Positions 9,680 through 19,547 of a DNA stretch of 64,000 bases are shown in pieces. This DNA is from Vibrio splendidus (GTDB taxonomy: Bacteria; Pseudomonadota; Gammaproteobacteria; Enterobacterales; Vibrionaceae). The stretch lies in contig NZ_AP025508.1 in assembly GCF_024347615.1 (NCBI RefSeq), positions 248,001 through 312,000 of the forward strand. Direction: 5' to 3'. Under the pieces are notes generated by a model, which saw nothing but the letters and a program-made list of their open reading frames with translations, was not told the origin of the DNA and made no database searches. Within the stretch, counting starts at the first letter, position 1; the number at the start of each line of letters is the position of its first letter. Made by a program: the position numbers and the translations under genes.

Positions 9680-10066
9680 TTAGATCATAAAGATGAAGAT
9701 AACAGACAACGCGCTGATTAGGCCTGCAACGAAGTAGCAGCCCACTTTACCTGCAACGCCGACGTGGAACTTAAGGTCGTGCATGCCGTGGTGAAGACGG
9801 TGCATTGCGTGCCACATTGGTAGAGCTAGCGTACCGATGATGAATAACGCACCGATAATGCTGGTGGCAAACTCAGACACACGCTCGTAGCTCATTGCAT
9901 CTGCATCGATAATGCCCATAGGCACTAAGATACCCAGCACTAAAATCGTGATCGGAGTGATCATCGCGAACCAAGTACCGCCAGCGCCGAATAGGCCCCA
10001 CCAGATTGGCTCATCAGAGCGCTTCGGATTGTGGTTAACGGGTTTCATTTTGTAATTTGTGTTCAT
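9680..10066 (-). CDS. frdD: Fumarate reductase membrane anchor subunit D
   Basis: 128 residues from the ATG at 10066, which follows a strong TAAGGAG site; the longer open frame overlaps frdC and is rejected. It shows three hydrophobic helices and the segment [16 protein letters not shown], typical of the FrdD anchor. With FrdC it fixes the catalytic FrdAB dimer to the inner membrane and takes electrons from menaquinol during anaerobic fumarate respiration. It is the last gene of frdABCD, 11 bp after frdC. Confidence 0.95.
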   Translation of the reverse strand: MNTNYKMKPVNHNPKRSDEPIWWGLFGAGGTWFAMITPITILVLGILVPMGIIDADAMSYERVSEFATSIIGALFIIGTLALPMWHAMHRLHHGMHDLKFHVGVAGKVGCYFVAGLISALSVIFIFMI

Positions 10067-10077
10067 AACGAAGCTCC

Positions 10078-10461
10078 TTACACCACCATGAGAACGATTA
10101 AAGAAATAAATGCCACCGCTGCCCACTGGGTCAGTACGATGATTCTTTTATCTACCAATTTGCCTTTAAGGCGGATTGGCATTACTTGAGGCATCATGCT
10201 GAAGAAGGTCTGAGCGTGCAGTAAGCTGCCTAGCAGTGCCACGATATTAATACCGATAACGATAGGGTTAGCCATAAAGCTCAACCAGCCTGCCCACGCT
10301 TCAGGACCTTTCACTAGCGAACCTAAACCAAAGGTTAGGAACAGAGTGAATAGAATCAAAGGCAGTACAGTCGCTTCACGTAGCATGTAGAAACGGTAGA
10401 ACGGATGGTTGCTCCACCACGTTCTCTTCATTTCACGAACATAAGGTTTACGATTGCTCAT
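10078..10461 (-). CDS. frdC: Fumarate reductase membrane anchor subunit C
   Basis: 127 residues from the ATG at 10461, which starts one base after the frdB stop. It begins [16 protein letters not shown] and has three membrane helices, as in other FrdC proteins. It pairs with FrdD to hold the quinone sites of the complex. The longer frame upstream lies inside frdB and is not used. Tight packing with frdB and frdD shows translational coupling in a single operon. Confidence 0.95.
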   Translation of the reverse strand: MSNRKPYVREMKRTWWSNHPFYRFYMLREATVLPLILFTLFLTFGLGSLVKGPEAWAGWLSFMANPIVIGINIVALLGSLLHAQTFFSMMPQVMPIRLKGKLVDKRIIVLTQWAAVAFISLIVLMVV

Positions 10462-10462
10462 A

Positions 10463-11227
10463 TTACGCTTCCTCCGTCGCTTTAACCGGTTCGCCATCAG
10501 GTTTGAACATCGAAATAACGAAGTCCATTGAAGACTCAACTTTGCCTTGGTTTACCGCAGCCGCTGGGTCTACTTTCTTCGGACACACGTCAGAACAGTA
10601 ACCTACAAACGTACAGCCCCAAGCGCCGTTGTCGCCATTGATAAGCTTCATACGTTCAGCTTTACCATTGTCACGGCTATCTAGGTTGTAGCGGTGAGCA
10701 AGAGCAAGTGCAGCAGGGCCGATGAACTCAGGGTTTAGACCAAACTGAGGACACGCTGCGTAACACAAACCACAGTTGATGCAGCCAGCGAACTGTTTGT
10801 ACTTCGCCATTTGCTCTGGAGTTTGGATGTTAGTGCCGTCTTCTGGCTTGCGGTCGTTACCAATGATGTAAGGCTTGATTGCTTCAAGGCGCTCGATGAA
10901 AGGCGTCATGTCGACAATCAAATCTTTCTCGATTGGGAAGTTAGCCAAAGGCTCAATCTTGAAGCCATTCGGGTAGTCACGTAAGAAGCTTTTACATGCC
11001 AGTTTTGGCACGCCATCAACCATGATGCCGCAAGAACCACAAATCGCCATACGACAAGACCAACGGTAAGACAGGTCTTTATCTAGGTTATCTTTGATGT
11101 AACCAATCGCATCAAGTACTGACATGGTTTCATCAAACGGAACTTCAAAGGTTTGAAAGTGAGGTTCTGCATCGTGCTCAGGGTCATAACGCAGGATTTC
11201 AATTTTTTGGATTCGATTCGCTGACAT
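10463..11227 (-). CDS. frdB: Fumarate reductase iron-sulfur subunit
   Basis: 254 residues. An N-terminal 2Fe-2S ferredoxin domain has C58, C63, C66 and C78. A C-terminal domain carries two cluster motifs, [13 protein letters not shown] and [17 protein letters not shown], for the 4Fe-4S and 3Fe-4S centres. It relays electrons from menaquinol at FrdCD to the flavin of FrdA. Its start overlaps the end of frdA by one base, consistent with coupled translation. Confidence 0.97.
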   Translation of the reverse strand: MSANRIQKIEILRYDPEHDAEPHFQTFEVPFDETMSVLDAIGYIKDNLDKDLSYRWSCRMAICGSCGIMVDGVPKLACKSFLRDYPNGFKIEPLANFPIEKDLIVDMTPFIERLEAIKPYIIGNDRKPEDGTNIQTPEQMAKYKQFAGCINCGLCYAACPQFGLNPEFIGPAALALAHRYNLDSRDNGKAERMKLINGDNGAWGCTFVGYCSDVCPKKVDPAAAVNQGKVESSMDFVISMFKPDGEPVKATEEA

Positions 11228-13050
11228 TATGCTTGCTCCTCTTCGCTCTTCTTCGCATTCTCTTCTGCTGCTTTTTCAGCGGCAGCGGCTTTCTCGGCTG
11301 CTTCACCGTACAGACGAGCTTTAGGTTGAGATTTAGTAATCTTAACGCCGCTGTAGTCGATGGTTGGTGCTGCATCTTCGTTGTAGAAAGATAGAGAGTG
11401 TTTCAGGAAGTTTACGTCATCACGTTCTGTGCAGTTGTCGTCTAGACGCTGGTGTGCACCGCGAGATTCTTTACGAAGGATCGCTGAGTGAACCATCGCT
11501 TCTGCAACTTCAAGGCCGTAACCCACTTCGATAGCGTAAAGTAGGTCAGTGTTGAACACTTTGCCTTTGTCTTTAATGCTGATCTTCTTGTAGCGCGCTT
11601 TCAGTTCAGTGATTTTGTCGATGGTTTCTTGCATCAAGTCTTCTTGACGGTAGATACCACAACCCGCTTCCATGGTGTGACCCATTTCAGTACGGATGTC
11701 AGCCCAGTTCTCATCGCCTTCTTGAGCCAAGATGCCTGCGATGCGATCTTCAACCGCTTTAATTTGCTTAGTGATAGCTTCTTCGTTCCAGCCTTTGAAT
11801 TCAGCGGCACGTTTCACGGCTTGTTCACCGGCTACGCGGCCAAATACTACGAACTCAGCCAGAGAGTTAGACCCTAGGCGGTTTGCACCGTGTAGGCCAA
11901 CTGAAGCACATTCACCAACGGCGAATAGGCCTTTAATGCGAGTCTCACACGTACCGTTAGTTTCAATACCACCCATGGTGTAGTGAACGGTAGGGCGAAT
12001 TGGGATTGGCTCTTTTGCTGGGTCTACGTTTACGTACGCTTTTGCAAGCTCACAGATGAACGGAAGACGCTCTTGCAGGTACTCTTCACCCAGGTGGCGA
12101 AGGTCAAGGTGTACGACATCACCAAGTGGGTGCTTGATGGTGTTGCCTTTCTGCTGCTCGTGCCAGAATGCTTGAGAAACTTTGTCACGAGGACCCAGTT
12201 CCATGTATTTGTTTTTCGGCTCGCCCACTGGAGTTTCAGGGCCCATGCCGTAATCTTGTAGGTAACGGTAGCCGTTCTTGTTGACGATGATACCGCCTTC
12301 ACCACGACAACCTTCAGTCATCAAGATGCCAGTACCCGGTAGGCCTGTTGGGTGGTATTGAACGAACTCCATATCACGCAGTGGAACACCGTGGCGATAA
12401 GCCATTGCCATACCGTCGCCAGTCACGATGCCGCCGTTGGTATTGCAGTGGTAAACACGACCTGCGCCACCGGTTGCTAATACAACAGATTTCGCTTTAA
12501 TCGTAACAAGCTCACCTTCAGACATATGAATCGCGATTAGGCCTTGTACTTCGCCATCTTCAACGATCAAATCCACCACAAAGTACTCATCAAATCGTTT
12601 GATTGTGTCGTACTTCATCGAAGTCTGGAACAGAGTATGAAGCATGTGGAAGCCGGTTTTATCCGCTGCGAACCACGTTCTCTCTACTTTCATACCGCCG
12701 AATCGGCGTACGTTTACTTCACCGTTTTCTTTACGACTCCATGGGCAGCCCCATTGTTCCATTTGGATCATTTCGCGAGTCGAGTTTTCAACAAAGTATT
12801 CAACAACATCCTGTTCACATAGCCAGTCGCCACCGCCAACAGTATCGTTGAAGTGGTTATCTAGGCTATCTTCGTCTTTAATTACTGCTGCTGAACCGCC
12901 TTCTGCTGCTACCGTGTGCGAACGCATTGGGTAAACTTTAGAAATCAGTGCTACTTCCAATTCAGGATTAGCTTCAGCCGCAGCGATAGCTGTACGAAGA
13001 CCAGCGCCGCCTGCGCCGATGACTGCGATATCTGTGGTAATTGTCTTCAC
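11227..13050 (-). CDS. frdA: Fumarate reductase flavoprotein subunit
   Basis: 607 residues starting at GTG behind a GGAG site. The dinucleotide-binding motif [10 protein letters not shown] is at 12-21, and the covalent FAD site SHTVAAEGG has His45. The substrate and active-site blocks HPTG, GCRGEGG and [11 protein letters not shown] are all present. The C-terminus has an Ala/Glu/Lys-rich tail ([15 protein letters not shown]) longer than in E. coli. It reduces fumarate to succinate as terminal oxidase of anaerobic respiration. It is the first gene of frdABCD; the upstream region carries FNR-like and CRP-like sites. Confidence 0.98.
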   Translation of the reverse strand: MKTITTDIAVIGAGGAGLRTAIAAAEANPELEVALISKVYPMRSHTVAAEGGSAAVIKDEDSLDNHFNDTVGGGDWLCEQDVVEYFVENSTREMIQMEQWGCPWSRKENGEVNVRRFGGMKVERTWFAADKTGFHMLHTLFQTSMKYDTIKRFDEYFVVDLIVEDGEVQGLIAIHMSEGELVTIKAKSVVLATGGAGRVYHCNTNGGIVTGDGMAMAYRHGVPLRDMEFVQYHPTGLPGTGILMTEGCRGEGGIIVNKNGYRYLQDYGMGPETPVGEPKNKYMELGPRDKVSQAFWHEQQKGNTIKHPLGDVVHLDLRHLGEEYLQERLPFICELAKAYVNVDPAKEPIPIRPTVHYTMGGIETNGTCETRIKGLFAVGECASVGLHGANRLGSNSLAEFVVFGRVAGEQAVKRAAEFKGWNEEAITKQIKAVEDRIAGILAQEGDENWADIRTEMGHTMEAGCGIYRQEDLMQETIDKITELKARYKKISIKDKGKVFNTDLLYAIEVGYGLEVAEAMVHSAILRKESRGAHQRLDDNCTERDDVNFLKHSLSFYNEDAAPTIDYSGVKITKSQPKARLYGEAAEKAAAAEKAAEENAKKSEEEQA

Positions 13051-13250
13051 AGTTATTCTCCAGTGTGATGCGGAGTATTCCGCTTGTTATTATAAAAAGC
13101 TTATTTAGGAGGTTCTAAATCGTAGGAACCATTTAGCACCCCTAAGCCTTAAGTGGTAGGTTCAGTGTAAGAGAGGAAGGCATTTCAAAAATTGATGCAT
13201 TTGGGTTTTTAGGTCGGTAATGCATATGGAGGCATAGAAATTATAGGTTA

Positions 13251-13266
13251 TGTGACTGCAATCACG
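13251..13266. promoter_or_regulatory. CRP-like site upstream of frdA and epmA
   Basis: TGTGA-CTGCAA-TCACG matches TGTGA-N6-TCACA at nine of ten core bases. It lies 200 bp before frdA and 235 bp before epmA in the 451-bp divergent gap. Confidence 0.6.
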
Positions 13267-13277
13267 GCAATGAATTG

Positions 13278-13291
13278 TTGATAACGATTAA
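13278..13291. promoter_or_regulatory. FNR-like site in the frdA/epmA gap
   Basis: TTGAT-AACG-ATTAA differs from TTGAT-N4-ATCAA at one base. Anaerobic control of frd by FNR is established in E. coli. The distance (about 230 bp from the frdA start) implies a long leader if it acts on frdA. The rest of the gap (13051-13501) shows no other gene. Confidence 0.5.
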
Positions 13292-13501
13292 CCCACAGGA
13301 CGGGTGTTAACGGCTTGTTGAGTATGATTTTCGTTATCAATGTTGATGTGAAAGCTGTATTGATAATTGTATTGTAGAACGTAATTTTCTGGCTTCATTA
13401 AAACAACATTTTGCTTTCATCAATAGACAGATAGAAGCTTACAAAAGAGACGAAAGGTGGTAATTTTCGTCGCCTAGAATTCAGTGATATGGAACTTAAT
13501 A

Positions 13502-14473
13502 ATGCACTCTACATGGCAACCGGCCGCAACCATTAAGCAGTTAAAGCAACGTGCTGATATCCTTAATCAAATTCGCCAGTTCTTTACAGAGCGAAACGTG
13601 ATGGAAGTGGATACGCCAGCCATGAGTCACGCCACGGTGACGGATGTGCATTTGCATACGTTCAAAACTGAATTCGTAGGGCCGGGTTATGCGCACGGCC
13701 AACCACTGTTCTTTATGACGAGCCCAGAGTTTCATATGAAACGACTGTTAGCAGCGGGCAGTGGCTGTATCTACCAAATTTGTAAGTCTTTCCGTAACGA
13801 AGAAAATGGCCGTTATCACAACCCTGAGTTCACTATGTTGGAGTGGTATCGCGTTGGTTTTGATCATCATGACCTGATGGATGAAATGGATTTGCTGTTA
13901 CAGCAGGTGCTTAAATCAGGCTCAGCACAGCGAATGACTTACCAACAAGCCTTTATTGATGTGTTAGGTGTGTGTCCGTTGGAGGATTCGATGGATATGC
14001 TAAAGCAAGCTGCGGCGAAACTTGGGCTCAGCGACATTGCAGATCCAGAAGAAGACCGCGATACCTTGTTGCAGCTGCTGTTTAGTCTTGGGGTTGAAGC
14101 TAAGATCGGGCAGAAAGTGCCTGCGTTTGTTTATGACTTCCCAGCATCACAAGCGGCGTTAGCCAAGATTAATCCAACCGATTCACGAGTGGCCGATCGC
14201 TTTGAGGTGTACTTCAAAGGGATTGAATTGGCAAACGGCTTCCATGAACTCGATAAACCACAAGAACAACTTCAGCGCTTTGAAGGTGATAATGCCAAAC
14301 GTATTGAGATGGGCTTATCGCCTCAACCGATTGACCATCACTTGATTGAGGCATTAAAAGCGGGCTTACCAGACTGTGCGGGTGTTGCTCTAGGTATCGA
14401 TCGTCTGATCATGCTGGCGCTGGGCTACGACCACATCGATGACGTGACGGCTTTTCCTTTCCCGCGTTCTTAG
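13502..14473 (+). CDS. epmA: EF-P--lysine ligase EpmA (GenX/PoxA, truncated LysRS-like)
   Basis: 323 residues from the ATG at 13502 (GGA eight bases upstream); a GTG 18 bp earlier is possible. It consists only of a class II synthetase catalytic core without the anticodon-binding domain of LysRS. Motif 2 reads [20 protein letters not shown] and motif 3 [15 protein letters not shown]. EpmA activates (R)-beta-lysine from EpmB and joins it to Lys34 of EF-P. It is divergent from frdA, the arrangement also found in E. coli (frdABCD next to epmA). Confidence 0.96.
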   Translation: MHSTWQPAATIKQLKQRADILNQIRQFFTERNVMEVDTPAMSHATVTDVHLHTFKTEFVGPGYAHGQPLFFMTSPEFHMKRLLAAGSGCIYQICKSFRNEENGRYHNPEFTMLEWYRVGFDHHDLMDEMDLLLQQVLKSGSAQRMTYQQAFIDVLGVCPLEDSMDMLKQAAAKLGLSDIADPEEDRDTLLQLLFSLGVEAKIGQKVPAFVYDFPASQAALAKINPTDSRVADRFEVYFKGIELANGFHELDKPQEQLQRFEGDNAKRIEMGLSPQPIDHHLIEALKAGLPDCAGVALGIDRLIMLALGYDHIDDVTAFPFPRS

Positions 14474-14492
14474 TTTTTTGATTTTGTTGTTA

Positions 14493-14541
14493 CTGAGAGT
14501 TAGTAGTCCTTAGCTATTAACGGTTAGCTATTAACTCTCAG
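14493..14541. repeat. Inverted repeat between convergent epmA and EamA genes
   Basis: CTGAGAGTTA (14493-14502) is the exact reverse complement of TAACTCTCAG (14532-14541), enclosing two direct copies of TTAGCTATTAA. It lacks a T-run, so it is a weak terminator candidate at best. Confidence 0.45.
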
Positions 14542-14557
14542 CTTTCAATTCGCTTCA

Positions 14558-14634
14558 CTAGCTAACCAGAATACCGGTGCTCTATCTGACCAAAATACCG
14601 GTGCCTACTAGCTAACCAGAATCCCAGTACCCAC
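14558..14634. repeat. Tandem triplication of the EamA gene 3' end
   Basis: Three imperfect copies begin at 14558, 14582 and 14608, each with the pattern CTA..CTRACCARAATxCC. Read on the minus strand each encodes GTGILV(S/R) then TAG. The copy at 14608 is the real gene end; the other two lie just past its stop. Confidence 0.8.
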
Positions 14635-15495
14635 CACGGCAACAATGGCACCTATCCAAGCGTAGGCATTTGGCCTCTGTTTGGTGTACAGCCAGAGTAT
14701 TGGTAACAACATGATGGGCGTGGTTGAAGATAGCAGAGCGACCATGCCGACATTGCCTTCCTGCAACGCATACAAAATCAGTGTCATTCCCACGGCCATC
14801 GCTAAAAAGCCGTTAACCGCGGTAATCGTGAATATCTGCTTATTCATTGGGTTAAGTGCGCGCGAAAGCTTGGCGCCTGTTAAACGAAACAGTGAGTGAG
14901 CAACAAAGGCGGTGATCATTCGAATGGCAGAGGCGGCTATTGGGTCAATGCTAGTTTGCATCACGGGTTTGGCAATAATGCCGCCCAATGCTTGGCAAAT
15001 CGCCGCGGTGATTCCCAACGCAACACCAATCCACACCGTGCCCTTAATGGTTTCGAGTTGGTTGTTCGCTTGTCCACGACGACCAAAGAAGATCGCGGTT
15101 AACACGCCACTAAACACCAACGCCGAGCCAATCAGCTCCACCGAAGTCATGCTTTCGCTAAACAGGAAGTAACCAAGAATCGCCGAGAACACGGCGTGAC
15201 AAGAGAACAGCAAACCCGCTTGGCGCGGTCCCATTCGGTTCAAACAGGCAAATAGGGCCGTATCACCAATGAAGATACCAATTAGACCCGACAGCATCAT
15301 CGGCGTGACTAAGTCAGCTTCCACACTTGACCAACCACCAGTAAACCAAGCCATGCTTGATAAGATGATCGCGGTACAACCCATTCGCCAGCGACTATAG
15401 GCGAAAGAACCTAAGTGTTGAGCAGGCTTTACTGACATTAGGCTCGCAATCGCCCAAAGAAAAGCGGCAGCAAGAGCTAACCATTCGAATCCCAT
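14608..15495 (-). CDS. DMT superfamily (EamA) transporter
   Basis: 295 residues from the ATG at 15495 (AAGGA upstream); the frame extends 17 codons further but those look non-coding. It has ten predicted hydrophobic helices in two homologous halves, each an EamA domain, with typical motifs such as FIGDTALFACLNRMGPRQAG and VGMVALLSSTTPIMLLP. Members export or import small metabolites; the substrate cannot be told. It is convergent with epmA. Its last codons and stop are duplicated in tandem just downstream. Confidence 0.88.
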   Translation of the reverse strand: MGFEWLALAAAFLWAIASLMSVKPAQHLGSFAYSRWRMGCTAIILSSMAWFTGGWSSVEADLVTPMMLSGLIGIFIGDTALFACLNRMGPRQAGLLFSCHAVFSAILGYFLFSESMTSVELIGSALVFSGVLTAIFFGRRGQANNQLETIKGTVWIGVALGITAAICQALGGIIAKPVMQTSIDPIAASAIRMITAFVAHSLFRLTGAKLSRALNPMNKQIFTITAVNGFLAMAVGMTLILYALQEGNVGMVALLSSTTPIMLLPILWLYTKQRPNAYAWIGAIVAVVGTGILVS

Positions 15496-15670
15496 CTGAA
15501 TAACATCCTTGTGTCTGGGATAAATTAGCTCATCAATATGCATCAAACCGAACTGAGAACAAAGTGATTCTTATGAAAGAACGACTTTGTTTCAGTTATT
15601 AGTTTATGTCAGCTGTCACTTGCTGGTGTGGTTCACTTACTTTGCTTGAGGCGCGCTATATCTCAAAGCG

Positions 15671-17551
15671 CTATACCTTAAAGCGCTCCACGTCTTGGCG
15701 CATCGACTCAGCAGCGCTGCTCATTTCATTTGAGCTATTGCGACTGCTTTCCGCTTGTTGTGCCAAATCGTCGGAGGCGTCTTTGATTCCTTGCGTATTA
15801 CGACTGATGTCTTCGCTGACCGCGCGTTGCTCTTCTGCAGCACTCGCTATTTGCAACGCCATGTCGTTGATTTCAGTGATTGCTTGCGTGATTTTAGTCA
15901 GGCTGCCATGGGCTTGTTCTGCGAAGCCAACACTGTTCTCTGCCAGTTGAGTGCTGGTGGTCATGCTTTCAACGGCATGTTCGGTATTCTTCTGCAGCGT
16001 ATCAATCATCACGCGGATTTCTTCGGTCGAGCCATGCGTTCTTTGGCTGAGCACTCGAACTTCATCGGCCACAACCGCAAACCCACGACCTTGTTCACCC
16101 GCTCGAGCGGCTTCAATCGCCGCATTCAATGCCAACAGGTTGGTCTGTTCGGCAATGCCTTGAATGGTGGAGAGGATCTGGTTGATGCTTTGAGCATTGC
16201 TCTCTAATTCACGAATCACATTGGCGGCATCTTCAACTTGAGTCGCCAAGCCAGTAATCGCATCACGGTTTTGTTGGATGACCTCTTGGCCTTCGTTACA
16301 AGCGGTAGCGGATGCCTGAGAAGCGGACGCCGTTAATTCGGCATGGCTAGCCACTTCGGCTGCGGTGGCGGACATCTCATGAATCGCGGTCGCAATTTGG
16401 TTGATATCGTTTTGTTGATTCTCAACGCTAATCGAAGATTGGGTCGCCAGTTGATTGGCTTTCTCTGCATGATTGTTGAGATCGTGGCTGTGTTCTATCA
16501 CGCCCTTCAACATGCTTTGCATCTGGCTTAAGAACTGGTTCACAAGCTCGGCAAGTTTGCCAATCTCATCCATACGTGTGATATCAATGCGCTGAGTGAG
16601 ATCGCCTCTGCCTTGAGCGAGCTGAGTTAAGGCTTCAGACAAGGTTTGTAATGGAGAAAGTAGGCGGTTGATCACCATTGTGCTCGCAATTGAAATGATG
16701 ATGTACAACACCAAAGAGGTCAGCGTGATGAATTGAATGGCATCGGATACTGCAGAAAACGCCATGTCTTTATCGATAACAATACCTAACGACCAATCAG
16801 TATTCGGGACGTTGGCAATATAGACCAGCTTATCGCCTTGACCCGGCCAAGTGAGAGTGGTGATCATTTGGTCTTGAAGCAGTTGTGACACCTTGTTGGT
16901 TGTGAGTTCTGGATTCAAACTGGTCAGTGGTTTTTGACTCAGTTCTTCATCACTGTAGGCCACAATGTTGTTATTGCCGTCGACTAAAAACGCAAAGCCA
17001 TCGTTATCCAGTTTTACATTGAGCACGGTATCAATAATGCTAGTTACGGTTAGATCGGCCGCGAGAACACCTTGTCTATCGCCACTGAATGCTTTCGCAA
17101 AGCTGATGACAATGCTGCCGTCAAAGTCCTGATAAGGTTCGGTAATGATGAGATCTGATGTTGCGTTTGCATCTTTATACCAAGGGCGAGTGCGCGGGTC
17201 GTAGCCTGTTGGCCAATCTTCACCTTTGTCGCCATAGGCGATAGTGCCATCGCTGAATCCTGCATAAACAGACAAGAATTGTCCGGCTTGCTTGGTGATC
17301 AATAACTCGCGATCAGAGTTGCTACTACTTGAAATAGTCGATTCATTGGCAAGCATCATATCACTGCGGATTGAGAGCCAATCGGCAATGTAATTGGTGG
17401 TGCCAACACTGACATTTTTCATTTCTTGGTTAATCGCGACCTCGGTTTCTTGAGTGAGCTGATTAACTGATATCCAGGCTTGAGCGCCACTCACGACGGC
17501 GATAATGACCGCAATCGCGATCTGAATTTTAAACTTAATAGTATGTCTCAA
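15671..17551 (-). CDS. Methyl-accepting chemotaxis protein with dCache ligand domain
   Basis: 626 residues. An N-terminal membrane helix (about 8-28) precedes a periplasmic dCache_1-type domain containing [11 protein letters not shown] and the later [17 protein letters not shown] motif, usual for amino-acid or organic-acid sensing. A second helix (about 275-295), a HAMP linker and the cytoplasmic signalling domain follow. The hairpin tip [20 protein letters not shown] and the flanking [14 protein letters not shown] are intact. There is no C-terminal CheR-tethering pentapeptide; it ends in VERFKV. It is expected to feed the polar CheA/CheW array. Stand-alone gene. Confidence 0.93.
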   Translation of the reverse strand: MRHTIKFKIQIAIAVIIAVVSGAQAWISVNQLTQETEVAINQEMKNVSVGTTNYIADWLSIRSDMMLANESTISSSSNSDRELLITKQAGQFLSVYAGFSDGTIAYGDKGEDWPTGYDPRTRPWYKDANATSDLIITEPYQDFDGSIVISFAKAFSGDRQGVLAADLTVTSIIDTVLNVKLDNDGFAFLVDGNNNIVAYSDEELSQKPLTSLNPELTTNKVSQLLQDQMITTLTWPGQGDKLVYIANVPNTDWSLGIVIDKDMAFSAVSDAIQFITLTSLVLYIIISIASTMVINRLLSPLQTLSEALTQLAQGRGDLTQRIDITRMDEIGKLAELVNQFLSQMQSMLKGVIEHSHDLNNHAEKANQLATQSSISVENQQNDINQIATAIHEMSATAAEVASHAELTASASQASATACNEGQEVIQQNRDAITGLATQVEDAANVIRELESNAQSINQILSTIQGIAEQTNLLALNAAIEAARAGEQGRGFAVVADEVRVLSQRTHGSTEEIRVMIDTLQKNTEHAVESMTTSTQLAENSVGFAEQAHGSLTKITQAITEINDMALQIASAAEEQRAVSEDISRNTQGIKDASDDLAQQAESSRNSSNEMSSAAESMRQDVERFKV

Positions 17552-17750
17552 GGTCTATTCCTCTCTATTAGACAAAAACCTAATTACAGTGACGTACTTG
17601 ATGGTGAATTGGTGTGTCTCTGATGCGTGTATAGTGCCGTTGTCTTGATGTTGGTAAATGTGTTTAAAATCAAAAATTTAAAATGACTTATCGTTATTTT
17701 TAATAAACCGTGAAGTAGAATCACAATTATCTATCGATTAAAAACTGATA

Positions 17751-17792
17751 AACCCTCCAGATAGCGAAATCATGATTGCTATCTGGAGGGTT
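17751..17792 (-). terminator. Perfect 15-bp inverted repeat, probable terminator of the DASS gene
   Basis: AACCCTCCAGATAGC and its exact complement flank a 12-nt loop. On the minus strand a T-run (GTTTTT) follows after a few bases, so it can end the DASS transcript. The T-run offset makes this moderate. Confidence 0.6.
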
Positions 17793-17802
17793 GTAGTGAA
17801 AA

Positions 17803-17848
17803 GCTAACGTGCTAGGTGATAATAAGTTAACGTGCTAAGTGATAATAA
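17803..17848. repeat. 23-bp tandem duplication of the DASS gene 3' end
   Basis: Two adjacent 23-bp units (17803-17825 and 17826-17848) differ at two bases (GCTAACGTGCTAGGTGATAA / GTTAACGTGCTAAGTGATAA, each + TAA). The second contains the last codons and TAG of the gene; the first repeats them downstream. Confidence 0.85.
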
Positions 17849-19250
17849 ACAGTGCGAGGTAGACCATCAGCAAGCCGACGATCCCTAAGATAATACCCAT
17901 CTTCGCCATGTCTTTACTTTCGATAAGCCCGGTCGAGTAGGCCAACGAGTTTGGTGGTGTCGATACGGGTAAAATCATACCTAGCGATGCAGAGAAGGCG
18001 ACCACAACCAGTAGTCCTTGCAGGCCTCCTATCGCAACCAAGCTTTCCATTGATGCACCAATCGCAGCGGCGATCGGCATCAGTAAGTTGGCCGTTGCGG
18101 TGTTTGACATGAAGTTCGCCATTAACCAACATACGATGGATAACGTTAGCACTACCGCCGTTGGTGAGAGCGACTCATAATCAATCGCGTGTGCGAGTGC
18201 CACGGCTAATCCTGTTTTATCTAGTCCTATACCAATCGCAATACCACCTGCTACTAGCCACAACACATCCCAGTTAATCAGCTTGAGCTCTTCTTTGCCC
18301 ATGATGCCGGTGAGAGTGAACACAGCCAGTGGAATGATAGACACCACATAAGTGTTCATGCCGTGCAGTTTGGTGGTCATCCACAATAGGATAGTGGCAG
18401 CGAAGGTGACGTAAACCACAATCGCTCGCCAGCTTTTTCTAAATTGGCCATCAAGCTTGAGCACCATGTTTCTTTCCTTGGACGGGAAAAACTTCTGTAG
18501 AAGGAACCAAGCGATGGTCAGTTGAATGATCACAAAAGGCAAGCCCATCATCATCCAGCTTAGGAAGTCGATACTGTTCTCACCCGTCAGGTATTGCAGT
18601 GCGATGGCATTGGGCGGTGTACCGATTGGTGTCGCGATACCACCGGTGTTAGCAGCAATTGGAATACACAACACCAACGCCTTGATGCCCATGTCGCCTT
18701 TTGGTGCTGACGCCACGATTGGACCTAGCAGCGCGAGCATCATTACCGTTGTGGCGGTATTCGACATGAACATTGAGAACACGGCGGTGATCAGCATTAA
18801 GCCGAGCATAATGAAGCGCGGTTCTGTACCAAATGGTTTGAGTAATACTCGCGCTAAGTTGTTGTCGAGTTCGTACTTGGATGCCGATATCGCGAGAGCG
18901 AAACCACCCATGAAGAGGATGATGATTGGTGACGAAAATGCACCGAATATGTCGGTATATTTGATTAACTCACCGAGATCGTGTCCTGCTGGTGGGTTTC
19001 TAAATAGGTGCAAACCTTTGTCAGAAATCATCACCAGTTCAAGTGCTATGATCAAAATGGAAGTGGCGAATACCGGAACAGGTTCAAGCACCCACAGCAG
19101 AGCGGCCAACAAGAATATTGCCAACAAGCGGTGTTGAATCAGCGTGAGATCATCGATTGGTATTGAATCTATCGGCATGAATAACACGCCCAAGGGAATC
19201 GCAAAACAAATCAACAGCTTGGCCAGAACGCCAACATTGAGTTTAGGCAT
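17835..19250 (-). CDS. DASS (SLC13) family sodium/dicarboxylate symporter
   Basis: 471 residues from the ATG at 19250; a TTG two codons upstream is less likely. It has about 11-12 hydrophobic helices. The two family SNT motifs are clear (SNTATTVMMLALLGP and SNTATANLLMPIAAA), each paired with a TPPN motif (GTPPNAIALQYL and STPPNSLAYSTG). These form the sodium- and carboxylate-binding sites of VcINDY-type transporters. It probably imports C4 dicarboxylates or similar with Na+. Single gene between the chemoreceptor and psd. Confidence 0.93.
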   Translation of the reverse strand: MPKLNVGVLAKLLICFAIPLGVLFMPIDSIPIDDLTLIQHRLLAIFLLAALLWVLEPVPVFATSILIIALELVMISDKGLHLFRNPPAGHDLGELIKYTDIFGAFSSPIIILFMGGFALAISASKYELDNNLARVLLKPFGTEPRFIMLGLMLITAVFSMFMSNTATTVMMLALLGPIVASAPKGDMGIKALVLCIPIAANTGGIATPIGTPPNAIALQYLTGENSIDFLSWMMMGLPFVIIQLTIAWFLLQKFFPSKERNMVLKLDGQFRKSWRAIVVYVTFAATILLWMTTKLHGMNTYVVSIIPLAVFTLTGIMGKEELKLINWDVLWLVAGGIAIGIGLDKTGLAVALAHAIDYESLSPTAVVLTLSIVCWLMANFMSNTATANLLMPIAAAIGASMESLVAIGGLQGLLVVVAFSASLGMILPVSTPPNSLAYSTGLIESKDMAKMGIILGIVGLLMVYLALFIIT

Positions 19251-19475
19251 GTACAAAGACCCTATGAATAAAATATCTTCAAATAGAGTAAGTTATCTGG
19301 ATTTTTGGTACTTGGAGACGGGTTGTAAAATCGGAAAGTTGTTTAAGGTTTCGACAGTTGTTTTGTTTTTGGTCAATCTTTTTATGAGGTAATTCGACGT
19401 ACTGCTCGTTGAGAATAAGGTTATCGGTAGTTAGATTTTTTGAAATCTTGAAGGGAAATGTCTCGAACTAGATAA

Positions 19476-19521
19476 GAAAAAGGCGCGTTATTCTCTAAAA
19501 ATAGAAAACTAACGCGCCCTT
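19476..19521 (-). terminator. Terminator of psd
   Basis: GGCGCGTTA (19482-19490) pairs with TAACGCGCC (19510-19518), with an inner TTCT/AGAA pairing. On the minus strand TTTTT follows directly. Confidence 0.8.
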
Positions 19522-19547
19522 AAAGCTTACTAAGTTAACTCAGAGAG

